64,000 bases of DNA, from NCBI RefSeq assembly GCF_000337535.1, contig NZ_AOIP01000031.1:506704-570703 (forward strand). The letters are read 5' to 3'. The notes beneath the pieces are model-generated. The model worked only from the letters and a program-made list of their open reading frames with translations, did no database searches and had not been told where the DNA came from. The translations under genes were made by a program, and so were the position numbers. Source of the DNA: Natrialba aegyptia DSM 13077. GTDB taxonomy: Archaea; Halobacteriota; Halobacteria; Halobacteriales; Natrialbaceae. Below, one piece after another: positions 25,172 to 34,669 of this stretch (positions are counted from its first letter, which is position 1; each line of letters starts with the position of its first letter).

Positions 25172-25879
25172 TTAGGCGTCTGACGCCGCTTCCACCGTCT
25201 CGCGAACCGCCTCGACGCCCTCGTCGTGAGCGAGGTCGCCGACGACGATCACGTCCGCGTACTGGGCCATCGAGTGGGCCGACTCGTAGTCGTGGATGCC
25301 GCCGCCGTAGAACAGTGTCGCGTCATCGACTGCATCCCCTGCGGCTTCAACGACAGCCTCGTCGCCGAGCATCCCGGAATACTCGACGTAGACGATCTCC
25401 TGGCCAAACATCCGTTCCGCGACCTCGGCGTACGCGCCGACATCCTCGGCCGAGAGGTTGCAGTCGGCCTCGGTGTAAGTGGCCACGTCAGCCTCGGGGT
25501 TCATCACGATGTACGCCTCGGTTGTCGTCCGGTCCCAGTCGAGGCCGTTGTCGAGGCGAACCCACTCCTTGTGCGCGCCGGTGATCCAGAACGGCGACCC
25601 GGCGTTGAAGACGGTCGGGATGAGATACCCCTCGAGCGCCCGATTATCGATGACCACGTCGGGACTCGACGGCTCCTGATAGAGCGGTACGTCGTGTTCG
25701 GCACAGGCCTCGACGACGGCTTCCATGTTCTCCTCGGTGATACCCATCGTGCCGCCGACTTCGATCGCGTCGGTGCCGGTCGCACAGAGATCGCCGTAGG
25801 TGACACCCTCGGGGAGGTCCTTGTCGGGATCGATCTTGAGAATGTGGTTCCACTCGTCCCAGGGTGGAGCAGTAGTCAT
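25172..25879 (-). CDS. Phosphoglycerol geranylgeranyltransferase (GGGP synthase)
   Basis: The 235-residue TIM-barrel enzyme forms the first ether bond of archaeal membrane lipids, joining sn-glycerol-1-phosphate with geranylgeranyl diphosphate. It starts [20 protein letters not shown], and carries [21 protein letters not shown] and the phosphate-binding [10 protein letters not shown] and [13 protein letters not shown] segments typical of the GGGPS/PcrB family. It is a normal short group I length. The ATG at 25879 is chosen because the upstream in-frame extension is Arg-rich and lacks family similarity. It is followed closely by no partner gene; thrC lies upstream on the same strand. Confidence 0.93.
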   Translation of the reverse strand: MTTAPPWDEWNHILKIDPDKDLPEGVTYGDLCATGTDAIEVGGTMGITEENMEAVVEACAEHDVPLYQEPSSPDVVIDNRALEGYLIPTVFNAGSPFWITGAHKEWVRLDNGLDWDRTTTEAYIVMNPEADVATYTEADCNLSAEDVGAYAEVAERMFGQEIVYVEYSGMLGDEAVVEAAGDAVDDATLFYGGGIHDYESAHSMAQYADVIVVGDLAHDEGVEAVRETVEAASDA

Positions 25880-26048
25880 ACCGCCCCGTTTCCCGAGAGT
25901 CGAGAAAAACGCTACGAAACGGTCAAGGCGCGGCGAATGCTGGTACGCGAGACCGTACCGCAGCCGTCCGATACCCGCTATAGTAGTCGCTGCACCCCGA
26001 CCGACGACTACGGGATCGGCGCGCAACTCGTTGCAGTTGGCCCTATAC

Positions 26049-27344
26049 TCAGATCCCTTGGCTCATCAGGTGACTGCGCAACACGTCCGCCTCCTTGTTC
26101 CCCGTCCCCGTATTGAGGATGACGACCGTCTCGTCGCCGCTGAACTCGCCGCGCTCTGCGAGTTCCCACGCGCCACTGGCCGCCGCCGCGGCGGTCGGAA
26201 TCATCTCGAGCCCTTCGTGCTGGGCGACCTGCGTCGCCGCGTCCAGGATCTCTGTGTCGTCCGTCGCCACTGCGCCGCCGTCGCTCTCGCGGATCGCCTC
26301 GAGGACCCACGAACTCGCGCCGGGATCGGGAATTTCGATCCCGCCACAGATCGTATCCGGCGTCTCGACCGGTTCGTGTTCATCCCAATCTTCGTCGTAG
26401 GCCTCGACGATCGGCGCACAACCCGCCGACTGAGCCGCGTAGAAGCCGGGGAGTTCATCGGTGAGTCCGAGTTCAGTGAACTCTTGGGCGGCCTTGTACA
26501 TGGCGACGAGGCCGACGCCCCCGCCGGTGGGGTAACAGATCGCGTCGGGAACCTCCCAGTCCAGCTGTTCGACGAGTTCGTAGTACATCGTCTTCGTGCC
26601 CTCGTGGCGGTAGGGGGTGACGAACGTCTGAAGGGGGTACCACTCGTCGTGTTCGGCGAGGCCTTCCTCGAAGGCGGCACCGGCGGCGTCGATCCGGCCG
26701 CCCACGACGTTCATGTCGCCGCCGTGGACGTTGACCATCGCCTTGTTCGTAAAGCCGGAGCGCGAGGGCAGATAGATGTGAGAGTCGAGTCCGGCGCGGC
26801 CGGCGTAGGCCGAGGCCGACTGGCCGGCGTTGCCCGCGGAGGCCAGAGCCACGTCGGTCGCGCCGTGTCGCAGTGCGGCGGTGACGGCGAGGGTCTGGCC
26901 GCGGTCCTTGAACGTCCCCGTCGGATTCCGTCCCTCGTCTTTGATGAGCACGCGTTCGACGCCCATTTCGTCCGCCAGTTTCGGGCAGTCGACGAGCGGC
27001 GTCGCGCCCTCGTCCATCGAAACGGCGCCATCGCGGGTGAACGGCAGCAGTTCCTCGTAGCGCCACAGCGACTCGAAGGGACGCGAGGAGAGCGTCTCGC
27101 GATCGAGCGCAGCGCCGAGAGCGTCGTAGTCGTAGGTCGGATCGAGGATGCCGTCGCAGTCGGCGTTAGGACACCGGTGGGTCGCCTCGTCGGAGTCGAA
27201 ACGAGTGCCACAGTCGCGACACTCGAGGCCGGTAAAGGCGGCTGTCGTTTCGATACCGGCGTCCGTCCCCGCGCCGCCGTCCGTGACTGGCTTCCCGTCC
27301 GTCCCTGCGTCCGAATCGCGATCGGGGTCCGTCTCAGTCGTCAT
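26049..27344 (-). CDS. thrC: Threonine synthase
   Basis: The 431-residue PLP enzyme converts O-phosphohomoserine to threonine. An N-terminal acidic Thr/Asp/Gly-rich leader of ~30 residues is followed by a zinc ribbon ([19 protein letters not shown]) and then the PLP fold: PTGTFKDRG holds the Schiff-base lysine, and [17 protein letters not shown] and [13 protein letters not shown] bind the phosphate. Length and motifs fit the archaeal enzyme. The ATG at 27344 ([12 protein letters not shown]) is used; an in-frame ATG 19 codons upstream precedes an Arg-rich unlikely segment. Confidence 0.93.
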   Translation of the reverse strand: MTTETDPDRDSDAGTDGKPVTDGGAGTDAGIETTAAFTGLECRDCGTRFDSDEATHRCPNADCDGILDPTYDYDALGAALDRETLSSRPFESLWRYEELLPFTRDGAVSMDEGATPLVDCPKLADEMGVERVLIKDEGRNPTGTFKDRGQTLAVTAALRHGATDVALASAGNAGQSASAYAGRAGLDSHIYLPSRSGFTNKAMVNVHGGDMNVVGGRIDAAGAAFEEGLAEHDEWYPLQTFVTPYRHEGTKTMYYELVEQLDWEVPDAICYPTGGGVGLVAMYKAAQEFTELGLTDELPGFYAAQSAGCAPIVEAYDEDWDEHEPVETPDTICGGIEIPDPGASSWVLEAIRESDGGAVATDDTEILDAATQVAQHEGLEMIPTAAAAASGAWELAERGEFSGDETVVILNTGTGNKEADVLRSHLMSQGI

Positions 27345-27521
27345 ACCCAAGCGTTCGGCGCGTGAGACTAATGGCTTTCCTGTCCGTCGATGGAAGTGCA
27401 CAGTGAACTCGCAACCGCTGGATCGGTGTGTAAACGGTGGTGCCGTGTGGTCTACTCGGCAGCCACAAGTACGAAGTACAATGAGAGTAGCGTCAGCGAT
27501 CGAGTGTCGCGGCGGCGCAAC

Positions 27522-27698
27522 TCAGTTGTCGCCGGTCTTCGACTGCCACTCGTAGTCACGTCGCTTTGCCGACTTGCCGAAGCCACACGAGGAACAAACC
27601 TTCTTTTTCGTGTGGTAGGACTTCTCTCCGCAGCGACGACACTTGGTGTGGGTCGTCTTGTTCTTCTTTCCTTGGCTCGGGGTTCCTGCACCAGTCAT
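27522..27698 (-). CDS. rpl37e: Ribosomal protein L37e
   Basis: The 58-residue protein [20 protein letters not shown] with CRRCG and CSSCGFG is the zinc-ribbon large-subunit protein eL37. All four cysteines are present. It is basic, unlike its acidic neighbours, as expected for an rRNA-binding protein. Its ATG overlaps the stop of the LSm gene (ATGA), the standard archaeal arrangement, so the two are co-translated. Confidence 0.97.
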   Translation of the reverse strand: MTGAGTPSQGKKNKTTHTKCRRCGEKSYHTKKKVCSSCGFGKSAKRRDYEWQSKTGDN

Positions 27699-27931
27699 GG
27701 AGTGATCGAAACGACGTTATCGCCGCGTATAATGGTTGTGTCTTCGACCGACTCCGCAGTTGCCGGCTCGGTTTCGTCACTGTCGGCTGCGTTCGTCGCA
27801 TCCTCGAGGACGAGGTTCATATGCTGATCGTAGCCGCCGAGTTCACCGACGTACTCGTCGCCACTCTTGAGTCGCACCGTAACTCGTTCGCCGAGTGACG
27901 CCTCGAGAACGTCAAGCGGTCGTCCACTCAT
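27695..27931 (-). CDS. LSm (Sm-like) RNA-binding protein
   Basis: The 78-residue Sm-fold protein starts [20 protein letters not shown] and has Sm1 ([24 protein letters not shown]) and Sm2 ([12 protein letters not shown]) motifs. Archaeal LSm forms ring heptamers that bind U-rich RNA and small RNAs. A 20-residue acidic insertion sits between Sm1 and Sm2. It overlaps rpl37e by 4 bp, the conserved lsm-rpl37e pair of haloarchaea. Confidence 0.95.
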   Translation of the reverse strand: MSGRPLDVLEASLGERVTVRLKSGDEYVGELGGYDQHMNLVLEDATNAADSDETEPATAESVEDTTIIRGDNVVSITP

Positions 27932-28202
27932 ACGAAAGAGCGCAGGTGATGGACACTTAATCGTACCGGTCCGAATCCGTCTCTTTCGCGCTCGAAACAC
28001 CATTCAGGTAGCGCTGTCGCGGACGATTCTATTTCTGCACCGGTTCGGTCGGAAATATAATGTCGTAGCAACTGAAACGATTTACACACTGATCGTACAG
28101 CCGTCGTGCGATCAGGTATTCACTGGCTTTCAGTGGCGACTATAGCAACCGTGTTGTATCTAACTCAAACTGCTATTTCGTATATCGGCGACGAGACTCA
28201 CC
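27932..28202. other. Intergenic region upstream of LSm
   Basis: No gene is visible. GTCGGAAATATAATGTCG near 28046 and TTCGTATATCGG near 28180 are TATA-like and could serve the LSm operon (minus) and the downstream small genes (plus) respectively, but spacing does not settle this. Confidence 0.35.
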
Positions 28203-28346
28203 ATGAGACGGAGAACGATTTTGCCCGGCGCTGCACCGGAGCATCCATCACGCTCTCCGGTTGCGGGTTGCTGGCGGACTCGTCTCGAGAAGTCGATCGC
28301 GGACGACGCCGTCGGCGCGCCCTATCTACCCGATCCAAACCGCTAA
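28203..28346 (+). pseudogene. Possible remnant of a Tat lipoprotein gene
   Basis: A 47-codon frame begins MRRRTILPGAAPEHP and ends EKSIADDAVGAPYLPDPNR. In the +2 frame of the same stretch, GASITLSGCGLLADSS reads like a lipobox region. Start of one frame plus lipobox of the other would make a normal Tat lipoprotein leader, so this may be a frameshifted remnant. It could also be chance. Confidence 0.3.
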
Positions 28347-28371
28347 GTGGACACTCGTTGAGAGGCCGACT

Positions 28372-28707
28372 ATGGGTGACAAGAAGTTCACGATCCTCGA
28401 GTTACACATCGACGGCGATCAGTTCGCACCGGGTGCGGTCAGCAACGCGCTCCCCTTTGGCGAGTCCGAACCAGAGCACGAACCCGGACCCGCGGAGGCA
28501 GACGAGGCGAGGGAACGCGAAGAGGCTGCAGCCATCGGAGACGAACCGGACGAGGGCGACGGCGGCTCGAGTTCAGGTGCCGTCGGTGCGCTCGTTGCGC
28601 TCGCGTTGCTCGTCGCTGCCGGTGTTGCGGTCAAGAAGTACCGAGGCGACGACGAGGCGGACTCGGAGTACGAGACGGAGACGGAACCCGACATCGTCGT
28701 CAACTGA
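28372..28707 (+). CDS. Small acidic membrane protein, haloarchaeal
   Basis: The 111-residue protein starts MGDKKFTILELHIDGDQFAP, has an acidic low-complexity middle, and one transmembrane helix (GAVGALVALALLVAAGVAVK, residues ~67-86) followed by a short acidic cytoplasmic-like tail. The N-terminal beta-rich motif (LELHIDGDQFAPGAVSNALPFG) looks conserved. I do not recognise a named family. It lies 59 bp upstream of the metalloprotease-like gene and may share its transcript. Confidence 0.7.
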   Translation: MGDKKFTILELHIDGDQFAPGAVSNALPFGESEPEHEPGPAEADEAREREEAAAIGDEPDEGDGGSSSGAVGALVALALLVAAGVAVKKYRGDDEADSEYETETEPDIVVN

Positions 28708-28765
28708 ACGCCAACTGAGCGGACCGAGCCGAACGCTTTTGCGCCTGCCACTCGTACCGACTCCC

Positions 28766-29728
28766 GTGAATCTTTATCGTAGCGCCCGGACCGTCGCCGG
28801 CGCATCCGGGACCGGGGACGACGCGATCGACTGGCAGTCCGCGGCCGACGCTGCGAAGGCGGCGACTGACCCCGGTTCGCTTTCGCTGAGTAGCGGCGAG
28901 CGCGAGGGCTACGCCCGCGACGTTCGGGAGGCCCGAAGCGCCGTGCAGACGGCCGCCGACGTCGAGTTCGACGTGCCGGAGACCATCGAGATCCAGAACC
29001 GCCACCACTGGATCGACGCCAACGTCGCCACCTTCGAGCGCGTGATGGGAACGCTCGAGACCCACACCGAGACGTTCCCCGGCGTCGCCCGCACGATCAA
29101 CACGGGGACGATGACCGTTCTTCTCGCCTTTCTCGGCCGCAACGTTCTGGGTCAGTACGACCCGCTCTTGCTCGCGGAGACGCCCGCCGACGACCACGCG
29201 CTGTACTTCGTTCGGCCGAACATCCTCAACGCCGCCGACGTGCTCGATGTCGATCCGGACCGGTTCCGGCGCTGGATCGCCTTCCACGAGGTGACCCACG
29301 CCGCCGAGTTCGGTGCCGCGCCGTGGCTCTCCGACCACCTCGAGGCGCGCATGGAGTCGGGCATCGCCGCCCTCTCGGACGGCTCGTTCGACCGCGACGC
29401 GTTCCGCGACCTCGACGCCGCGATGACCGTCGTCGAGGGCTACGCCGAACTCTTGATGGACCACGCCTTCGACGACGAGTACGCGGATCTCCGGCGAAAG
29501 CTCGACGCTCGCCGGCAGGGTCGCGGACCGCTGCAGAAACTCTTCCGACGACTCCTCGGTCTCGGCCTCAAACAGCGCCAGTACGAACGCGGCAAGCAGT
29601 TCTTCGAGCACGTCATCGCCGTTCGCGACCTCGAGACGGCCAGCCTGGTCTGGGATCGGCCCGAGAACCTGCCGACCCACGATGAACTCGATTCGCCGGG
29701 GCTGTGGATCCAGCGGGTCGAACGCTGA
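28766..29728 (+). CDS. Zinc-dependent metalloprotease-like protein (F420-associated hydrolase family)
   Basis: The 320-residue protein has a zincin signature WIAFHEVTHAAEFGAAPWL (HExxH near residue 174) inside a mostly helical fold. It resembles the family found near coenzyme F420 biosynthesis genes in Actinobacteria and in haloarchaea, whose substrate is unknown. The start is most likely GTG at 28766 (VNLYRSARTVAG), since no ATG gives the family N-terminus. A basic stretch (RRKLDARRQGRGPLQKLFRR) precedes the C-terminal helix. It is probably cytoplasmic. Confidence 0.8.
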   Translation: MNLYRSARTVAGASGTGDDAIDWQSAADAAKAATDPGSLSLSSGEREGYARDVREARSAVQTAADVEFDVPETIEIQNRHHWIDANVATFERVMGTLETHTETFPGVARTINTGTMTVLLAFLGRNVLGQYDPLLLAETPADDHALYFVRPNILNAADVLDVDPDRFRRWIAFHEVTHAAEFGAAPWLSDHLEARMESGIAALSDGSFDRDAFRDLDAAMTVVEGYAELLMDHAFDDEYADLRRKLDARRQGRGPLQKLFRRLLGLGLKQRQYERGKQFFEHVIAVRDLETASLVWDRPENLPTHDELDSPGLWIQRVER

Positions 29729-29766
29729 GTCGGGCTGTACTCGACTGTCGGGACGCCGGCCGCCGG

Positions 29767-29982
29767 CTATTGCACGATCCAGTGAAGATACCACAACAGG
29801 ACGCTTCCGGCTACCAGGCACCCGAGAATCACCGCTCCAGCGGTTAGCAGCGATGCGCCGCCCTGTAACGCCATCGTGCCGCCAGACAGTCCCACTAGCA
29901 GGACGAACGCGGCTCCGAGCTGTCTGAGGCGGCGCTGATTCCCCTCGTTCGAATCGGAGCGCGGCCCGCGTCGCCGGCTCAT
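29767..29982 (-). CDS. Small two-helix membrane protein
   Basis: The 71-residue protein starts MSRRRGPRSDSNEGNQRRLR and has two hydrophobic helices (QLGAAFVLLVGLSGGTMALQ and LTAGAVILGCLVAGSVLLWY). The N-terminus is basic and so probably inside. Its ATG overlaps the stop of the NTF2-like gene by 4 bp (ATGA), so the two are coupled. Function unknown. Confidence 0.65.
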   Translation of the reverse strand: MSRRRGPRSDSNEGNQRRLRQLGAAFVLLVGLSGGTMALQGGASLLTAGAVILGCLVAGSVLLWYLHWIVQ

Positions 29983-30479
29983 ACCTCGTCCGCGGTACTC
30001 ACGTGCATCGACACGAATTCCCACCCGCGGTCGGTCGTTTCCGTTTCCGTTTCCGTTTCCGTCTCCGCCTCCGCGTCCGTCTCACGCTCGGACGCAGCCT
30101 CGCGTTCGGTCCCCGTAGGCGCTCCGTCCGCCTCGGTATCGCCCGTCGCCGAGTTCACGATCAGCGTGCCGCTCCAGCGCGTCTCGAACTGTCGGCGCTT
30201 GCCGGTTTCAGTGTCCGTCCACGCCATCGCGACCTCGTCGGCGAACGTCGCACAGGAATCGCGTTCGGTGACGACGAGGTGTGAACTCTCGATCGTCCAC
30301 TCCGCGGTCGTTTCGGTCTGCTCGCGGAGGGCAGCCCCGATGTCGTCGTGACCGAACAGCGCCTCGCTGATGGCGAACTTGACCGTGGAATCGCTCCGCC
30401 GAAAGTACGGCACGAGCGGATCGCCGTCACGAAGCGCGTCGTAGTAGTCTCGGATCGTGGCCTCGGCGCTCGCGGTCAT
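29979..30479 (-). CDS. NTF2/SnoaL-like protein with Glu-Thr repeat
   Basis: The 166-residue protein begins MTASAEATIRDYYDALRDGD and has the alpha+beta cone fold pattern of DUF4440/SnoaL-like proteins (LVPYFRRSDSTVKFAIS, VMAWTDTETGKRRQFETRW). An internal tract of alternating Glu-Thr (ETETETETETT) comes from a hexanucleotide tandem repeat at about 30040-30064. The enzymatic role, if any, is unknown. It sits in a three-gene minus-strand run with the neighbours on both sides. Confidence 0.75.
   Translation of the reverse strand: MTASAEATIRDYYDALRDGDPLVPYFRRSDSTVKFAISEALFGHDDIGAALREQTETTAEWTIESSHLVVTERDSCATFADEVAMAWTDTETGKRRQFETRWSGTLIVNSATGDTEADGAPTGTEREAASERETDAEAETETETETETTDRGWEFVSMHVSTADEV
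30036..30066. repeat. Hexanucleotide tandem repeat in the NTF2-like gene
   Basis: GTTTCC is repeated about five times (plus-strand view), coding the Glu-Thr tract on the minus strand. Because the unit is a multiple of three, copy-number changes would alter length but not frame. Confidence 0.7.
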
Positions 30480-30572
30480 GGTTCGTTTCTCGTTCGTCCT
30501 GTCGAAGGCCGGTCTCAAAGGCGCATCGGATGACCGCAGGGTGCCCGCCGCTGGCGCTACCGTCCCGTCGAA

Positions 30573-31124
30573 CTACATAAACCCGCGATCGACCGCGTCC
30601 GTTTCGATCAACTCGTCGAGTTCGGCGTGGAGCAACTCGTCGGCTTCTTCGAAGCGGTCTGCGAGGTCGTCGAGTTCGTCCGGGCGGTCGTACTGGTCGT
30701 ACTCCATCGGACCGAACGCGGGACTCTCCAGGGCGTCCATGACGTCGTCGAAGAGATCCTGGGGTCGCGTCGGCGCGTCCGAGTGCGTCTCGAGAACGGT
30801 CTGGAGGCGTTTCGAGACGGTTTCGGCCTGGTCCTCGTCCTCGGGTGGCGACTGGACGGCGAAGCGACCCCCCGACTCTTCTCGGGGCATGAACGAGCCG
30901 ATTTCGTCGTCGAGATTGCGGGCGACCTGCGTCCCGACGCCGCGGACCTCGTAGGGGTTTTTCGCGTACGTCTTGAGAAAGAAGACGCCGGCGCGGGGAT
31001 GCGCGAGGTACATGTCTTCGCCGACGCCGCCGGCCCGGTCGCCGGCAACTGCACGCCAGTCTTCGGGGTCGACGTTCCGTTCGGTGACATCCTCGAGTAC
31101 GTCCTGCCACTCGCGAATCCGCAT
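30573..31124 (-). CDS. Conserved haloarchaeal protein of unknown function
   Basis: The 183-residue acidic protein starts MRIREWQDVLEDVTERNVDP. It contains a conserved-looking region (GEDMYLAHPRAGVFFLKTYA, NPYEVRGVGTQVARNLDDEI) followed by a helical C-terminal half rich in Asp/Glu (PDELDDLADRFEEADELLHA). No catalytic motif, signal or membrane helix is visible. I believe it is a conserved haloarchaeal family without assigned function. It is first in the minus-strand run that continues with the NTF2-like gene after a 93 bp gap. Confidence 0.7.
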   Translation of the reverse strand: MRIREWQDVLEDVTERNVDPEDWRAVAGDRAGGVGEDMYLAHPRAGVFFLKTYAKNPYEVRGVGTQVARNLDDEIGSFMPREESGGRFAVQSPPEDEDQAETVSKRLQTVLETHSDAPTRPQDLFDDVMDALESPAFGPMEYDQYDRPDELDDLADRFEEADELLHAELDELIETDAVDRGFM

Positions 31125-31228
31125 ATCTCACCGTTGGAACGCGAGGCGAATGAACGTATCGGTCCCGGTGAGCGTCGGGGATCAAAAGGAATACAGTGGT
31201 TCCGCAGTCAGGGCAGGTAAGATTCGGC

Positions 31229-31507
31229 ATGGACAAGATATCCGCTCGCGGTCGTACGGTCATCGAACTATTTCGCGCGCGGCCGGTCTCGAGTTCACTT
31301 CTCTCGGTCGTTCCGCTCGTCCTCGCGGTCGGGCAACTCTGGAATAGTTACGTCAACGACGTGTCTCCGCTCATCGCGGTCGGATTCACGCTCGCGATGC
31401 TCGGATTCACCGTCGTCGCACTGGGCCATCACGCAGCCGCGTATCGGCTCTGGCGACTCGAGTCGGGCGTCGAGCGACAGGGGACCGGCTCTCGAGGCCC
31501 GTTCTGA
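31229..31507 (+). CDS. Small membrane protein, two helices
   Basis: The 92-residue protein starts MDKISARGRTVIELFRARPV and has two hydrophobic helices (SLLSVVPLVLAVGQLW and LIAVGFTLAMLGFTVVALGH) with a basic, exposed C-terminus. No family is recognised. It is divergent from the preceding gene and followed by a 177 bp gap before the nuclease-helicase. Confidence 0.65.
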   Translation: MDKISARGRTVIELFRARPVSSSLLSVVPLVLAVGQLWNSYVNDVSPLIAVGFTLAMLGFTVVALGHHAAAYRLWRLESGVERQGTGSRGPF

Positions 31508-31684
31508 CGCTGGGTGTTGTGGTTCTGATGGATATCTGGCGACTGAATTGTGACGTGGTGAGTGTGCGGTGAGTGCGGACCCGTCACCGTTCCCGTCCCC
31601 GTCCTGAACTCGTACCGTGCCCTCGTTTTCGTCCCCGATCGCGACCGATAGCGTTTTTGATCGTTCGGCCCCTGATAGATAGCC

Positions 31685-34567
31685 GTGCACGTACGCGGAA
31701 CTGTCGCGGGTGACGTCGAGGTGCGGACAGTGTCGACGAGCTACGGCGAGAGCGAACTCGCCGAGGTCCCGGTTCGACTCGCCGTCGAAAGCGACCACCT
31801 CGACGACGTAACGGCGACCACCTCGCCGTTCGATGCGGCTGAGACGGAGACCGATGGTGGGACGCTCAGCGACGGTGCCGCTCGCGCAGCTGACCCGACC
31901 ACGATCACCCTCTGGAACAAGTGGACCGAATCCGCCGAACTGCTCGAACCCGGGATGGAACTGCTCGTCACCGACGCCGAGGAAGACGAGTTCAGGGGCG
32001 AGCAGCGGTACGCGACGACCGGCGATTCATACGTCGTCGTCGCGCCGAGTTTCCACGTCAACGTGACGGCGATCCGCAGCTGGGTGGAGTGTCCGCGCCT
32101 CTACTATCTGAACAAGCTCTCCGGCGTTCCGCTCAACTACCCGGTCGTGAAGGGGACGCTCGTCCACGAGGTCTTCGGTGACCTGCTGCGCGGGCGCGAT
32201 CTGGAGGAATCCATCGACGCCCGCGTGGAAGAGCGCGGGCTCGAACTCGGGTTGCTCGGCGAGACGGCCGACGCGGTCGCCGAGGACGTTCGAGAGAACG
32301 CGACGGCGATCGAGGGCTGGCTCGAGCAGGGTCGCCTGACGGCGGAGAACGAAGAGACGGCTGTGACAGCCGACGACGACTCGGAGGCGGCGTTTACGCC
32401 CGCGGAGAGTAGCTGGCGGTCCGAGCAACTGCTCATCAGCGAGACCTTCGGCATCCGCGGGCGCGCCGACGCCGTCCGCCGCGGCGCGCCGGTCGAACTC
32501 AAGACCGGCAAGAACCTGAAAAAGGAGCCGCGGTTCAAGGACAAGGTGCAGGCCGCCTGCTACGCGCTCTTGCTCGAGGAACACGGCGGCGACGTCGACA
32601 CCGGTACCCTCCTCTACACCAAGAATTCGGCACTCGACCGCAACGAGGAGACCGGCGATCTCACCCCCGCAAAGGAGTTCTCGATGGGCGACGGCCTCCT
32701 CAAGTTCGTCGTCCGCCTGCGCAACGAACTCGCCGCGATGGAGGTTTCGGGAGACGTACCGACCGGCTACGAGGGCTCGGCCAAGTGCGAGTACTGCTTC
32801 GAGCAGGACACCTGCATGGTCGTCTCGGGCCGCCTCGACCAGGAGTCGAAGGCCGGCCAGATCGGCCAGGCGCTCCCCGCCGCGGAACGCGAGTACTTCG
32901 AGCGCTTCTACCGCGCCATCGAGGCAGAACGGCGGGCGGTCCACCGCGAGTTCGCCAAACTCTGGGAGCAGGACGCCCAGGAGCGGGCCGACGACGACCG
33001 CGCGCTGATCGACCTCGCGTTCCTCGAGAGCACCGAACTCGCGGAAGGCCGCTGGGAACTCCGCGCGCGTCGAACCGGCGGTGCGACATCGAAACTCCGA
33101 GAAGGGGACCTGGTGCTCGCGAGCGACGGCCACCCCGTTCGCGGCAGCGCTGAACTCGCCCGCATCGAACGGTTGGACGAGGACGAGATCCTGCTCACGG
33201 CGGACGAGCCGGTCGAAGTCACCAGGCTGGACGTCTATCCCTCCGAACTCACGACCGATCGGCTCCTCGCCGCGTTACACGATGCGCTCCTGAAAGGGGA
33301 CGAGCGCCAGAAGGACGTGCTGTTCGATCGCGCCGAGCCCGAGTTCGAGCCGCTCGAAGAGACGTTCATCCCGAACAACGACGCCCAGGACGAGGCCGTG
33401 CGGAAGGCCGTCGGTGCGGACGACTGCGCGCTGATCCACGGGCCGCCCGGCACGGGCAAGACGTACACCATCGCTCGCGCGATCCGCGCGATGGTCGAGC
33501 GCGGGGAGCGCGTCCTTCTCTCGGCGTTTACGAACCGCGCGGTCGATAACGCCTTAGAGGCGCTGCTCGACCAGCTTGACGGAGTGATCGAAGAAGAACG
33601 GATCGTCCGCGTCGGCTCCGAGAGCGGCGTCCGCGAGGACATGCAACCCTACCGGCTCGATCGAGCGGGTGAACCCGGCGAGCGCGCCGCCACGCTGCAG
33701 AACGCACAGGTCGTCGCGGCGACGACTGCGACCTGCGGCTCGCGGGTCATGAAAGAACAGCGTTTCGACGCGGCGCTGGTCGACGAGGCCGCACAGCTCA
33801 CCGAGCCCGGCACGCACGCGGCGATCAACCTCGCGGATCGGTTCGTTCTGGTCGGCGACCACGAGCAGTTGCCGCCGGTCGTCCAGTCCGAGGGAGGGAC
33901 ACGACGCGTCTCGAGCGGTGCGAACGGCGACGAGCCCCGCGCGGCGGACCTCACCGAATCGCTGTTCGAACGGCTCGTCGATCGCTACCCTGAGGCGGGC
34001 GTCATGCTCACCAAGCAGTACCGAATGAACCAGCGCATCCAGGCGTTCGCCTCGCAAGAGTTCTACGACGGCAAGCTCCGCCCTGCGACCGGCGACGTTG
34101 CGGGACGGACGCTCGACGATCTCTCGGGCGTCGCCCGCGAAGATCTGCCACCTGAACTCCGGGATGCCGTCACGTTCGTCGATGTCGACGGCGACGGCAG
34201 CCGGTACACGGACGGCGAGGAAGCGGCTCGCATCGCGGAGATGGTCGAAGAGTACCGGGCCGCCGGCCTCGACGCTGCGGATATCGGCGTCATTGCGCCG
34301 TTTCGCGCGCAGGTCTCGGAGCTGTCGAAGCACGTGCCGGAGGAGGTCGCGGTCGATACGGTCGACCGGTTCCAGGGCTCGAGTCAGGAGGTCATCATCG
34401 TCTCCTTCACCGCGACGGATTCGCTCGAGGGACCGATCTTCGAGGACTACCGGCGGATCAACGTCGCGCTGACGCGTCCGAAGCGCGCGCTCGTCCTCGT
34501 CGGCGACGCGAACGCGCTCGCGACCGACCCGGTCTACTCGCGGATGCTCGAGTGGGCGCGACGCTGA
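31685..34567 (+). CDS. Dna2-like nuclease-helicase (Cas4-type nuclease + SF1 helicase)
   Basis: The 960-residue protein joins a Cas4-like PD-(D/E)XK nuclease to an SF1 (Upf1/Dna2-like) helicase. In the nuclease part, Cys near residue 135 (WVECPRLYYL) and the CEYCFEQDTC cluster (~368-377) would hold a 4Fe-4S cluster, with GRADAVRRGAPVELKTGK giving the catalytic Asp, Glu and Lys. In the helicase, GPPGTGKTYT (Walker A, ~585), DEAAQ (Walker B, ~700), GDHEQLPPVV, KQYRMNQ and VDRFQGSSQEV are all present. The likely role is processing of replication or repair flaps. No cas genes are near. The start is GTG at 31685. Confidence 0.93.
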   Translation: MHVRGTVAGDVEVRTVSTSYGESELAEVPVRLAVESDHLDDVTATTSPFDAAETETDGGTLSDGAARAADPTTITLWNKWTESAELLEPGMELLVTDAEEDEFRGEQRYATTGDSYVVVAPSFHVNVTAIRSWVECPRLYYLNKLSGVPLNYPVVKGTLVHEVFGDLLRGRDLEESIDARVEERGLELGLLGETADAVAEDVRENATAIEGWLEQGRLTAENEETAVTADDDSEAAFTPAESSWRSEQLLISETFGIRGRADAVRRGAPVELKTGKNLKKEPRFKDKVQAACYALLLEEHGGDVDTGTLLYTKNSALDRNEETGDLTPAKEFSMGDGLLKFVVRLRNELAAMEVSGDVPTGYEGSAKCEYCFEQDTCMVVSGRLDQESKAGQIGQALPAAEREYFERFYRAIEAERRAVHREFAKLWEQDAQERADDDRALIDLAFLESTELAEGRWELRARRTGGATSKLREGDLVLASDGHPVRGSAELARIERLDEDEILLTADEPVEVTRLDVYPSELTTDRLLAALHDALLKGDERQKDVLFDRAEPEFEPLEETFIPNNDAQDEAVRKAVGADDCALIHGPPGTGKTYTIARAIRAMVERGERVLLSAFTNRAVDNALEALLDQLDGVIEEERIVRVGSESGVREDMQPYRLDRAGEPGERAATLQNAQVVAATTATCGSRVMKEQRFDAALVDEAAQLTEPGTHAAINLADRFVLVGDHEQLPPVVQSEGGTRRVSSGANGDEPRAADLTESLFERLVDRYPEAGVMLTKQYRMNQRIQAFASQEFYDGKLRPATGDVAGRTLDDLSGVAREDLPPELRDAVTFVDVDGDGSRYTDGEEAARIAEMVEEYRAAGLDAADIGVIAPFRAQVSELSKHVPEEVAVDTVDRFQGSSQEVIIVSFTATDSLEGPIFEDYRRINVALTRPKRALVLVGDANALATDPVYSRMLEWARR

Positions 34568-34669
34568 CTGACGTTCCGGCGAAGACGGCCGGTGAACTCA
34601 GTCGCAGTCGCAGTGGTCCCGCCCTCGGTTCCCCTCTATCTTTACCGCGGTCGGCAGTGTGGATCTCCT

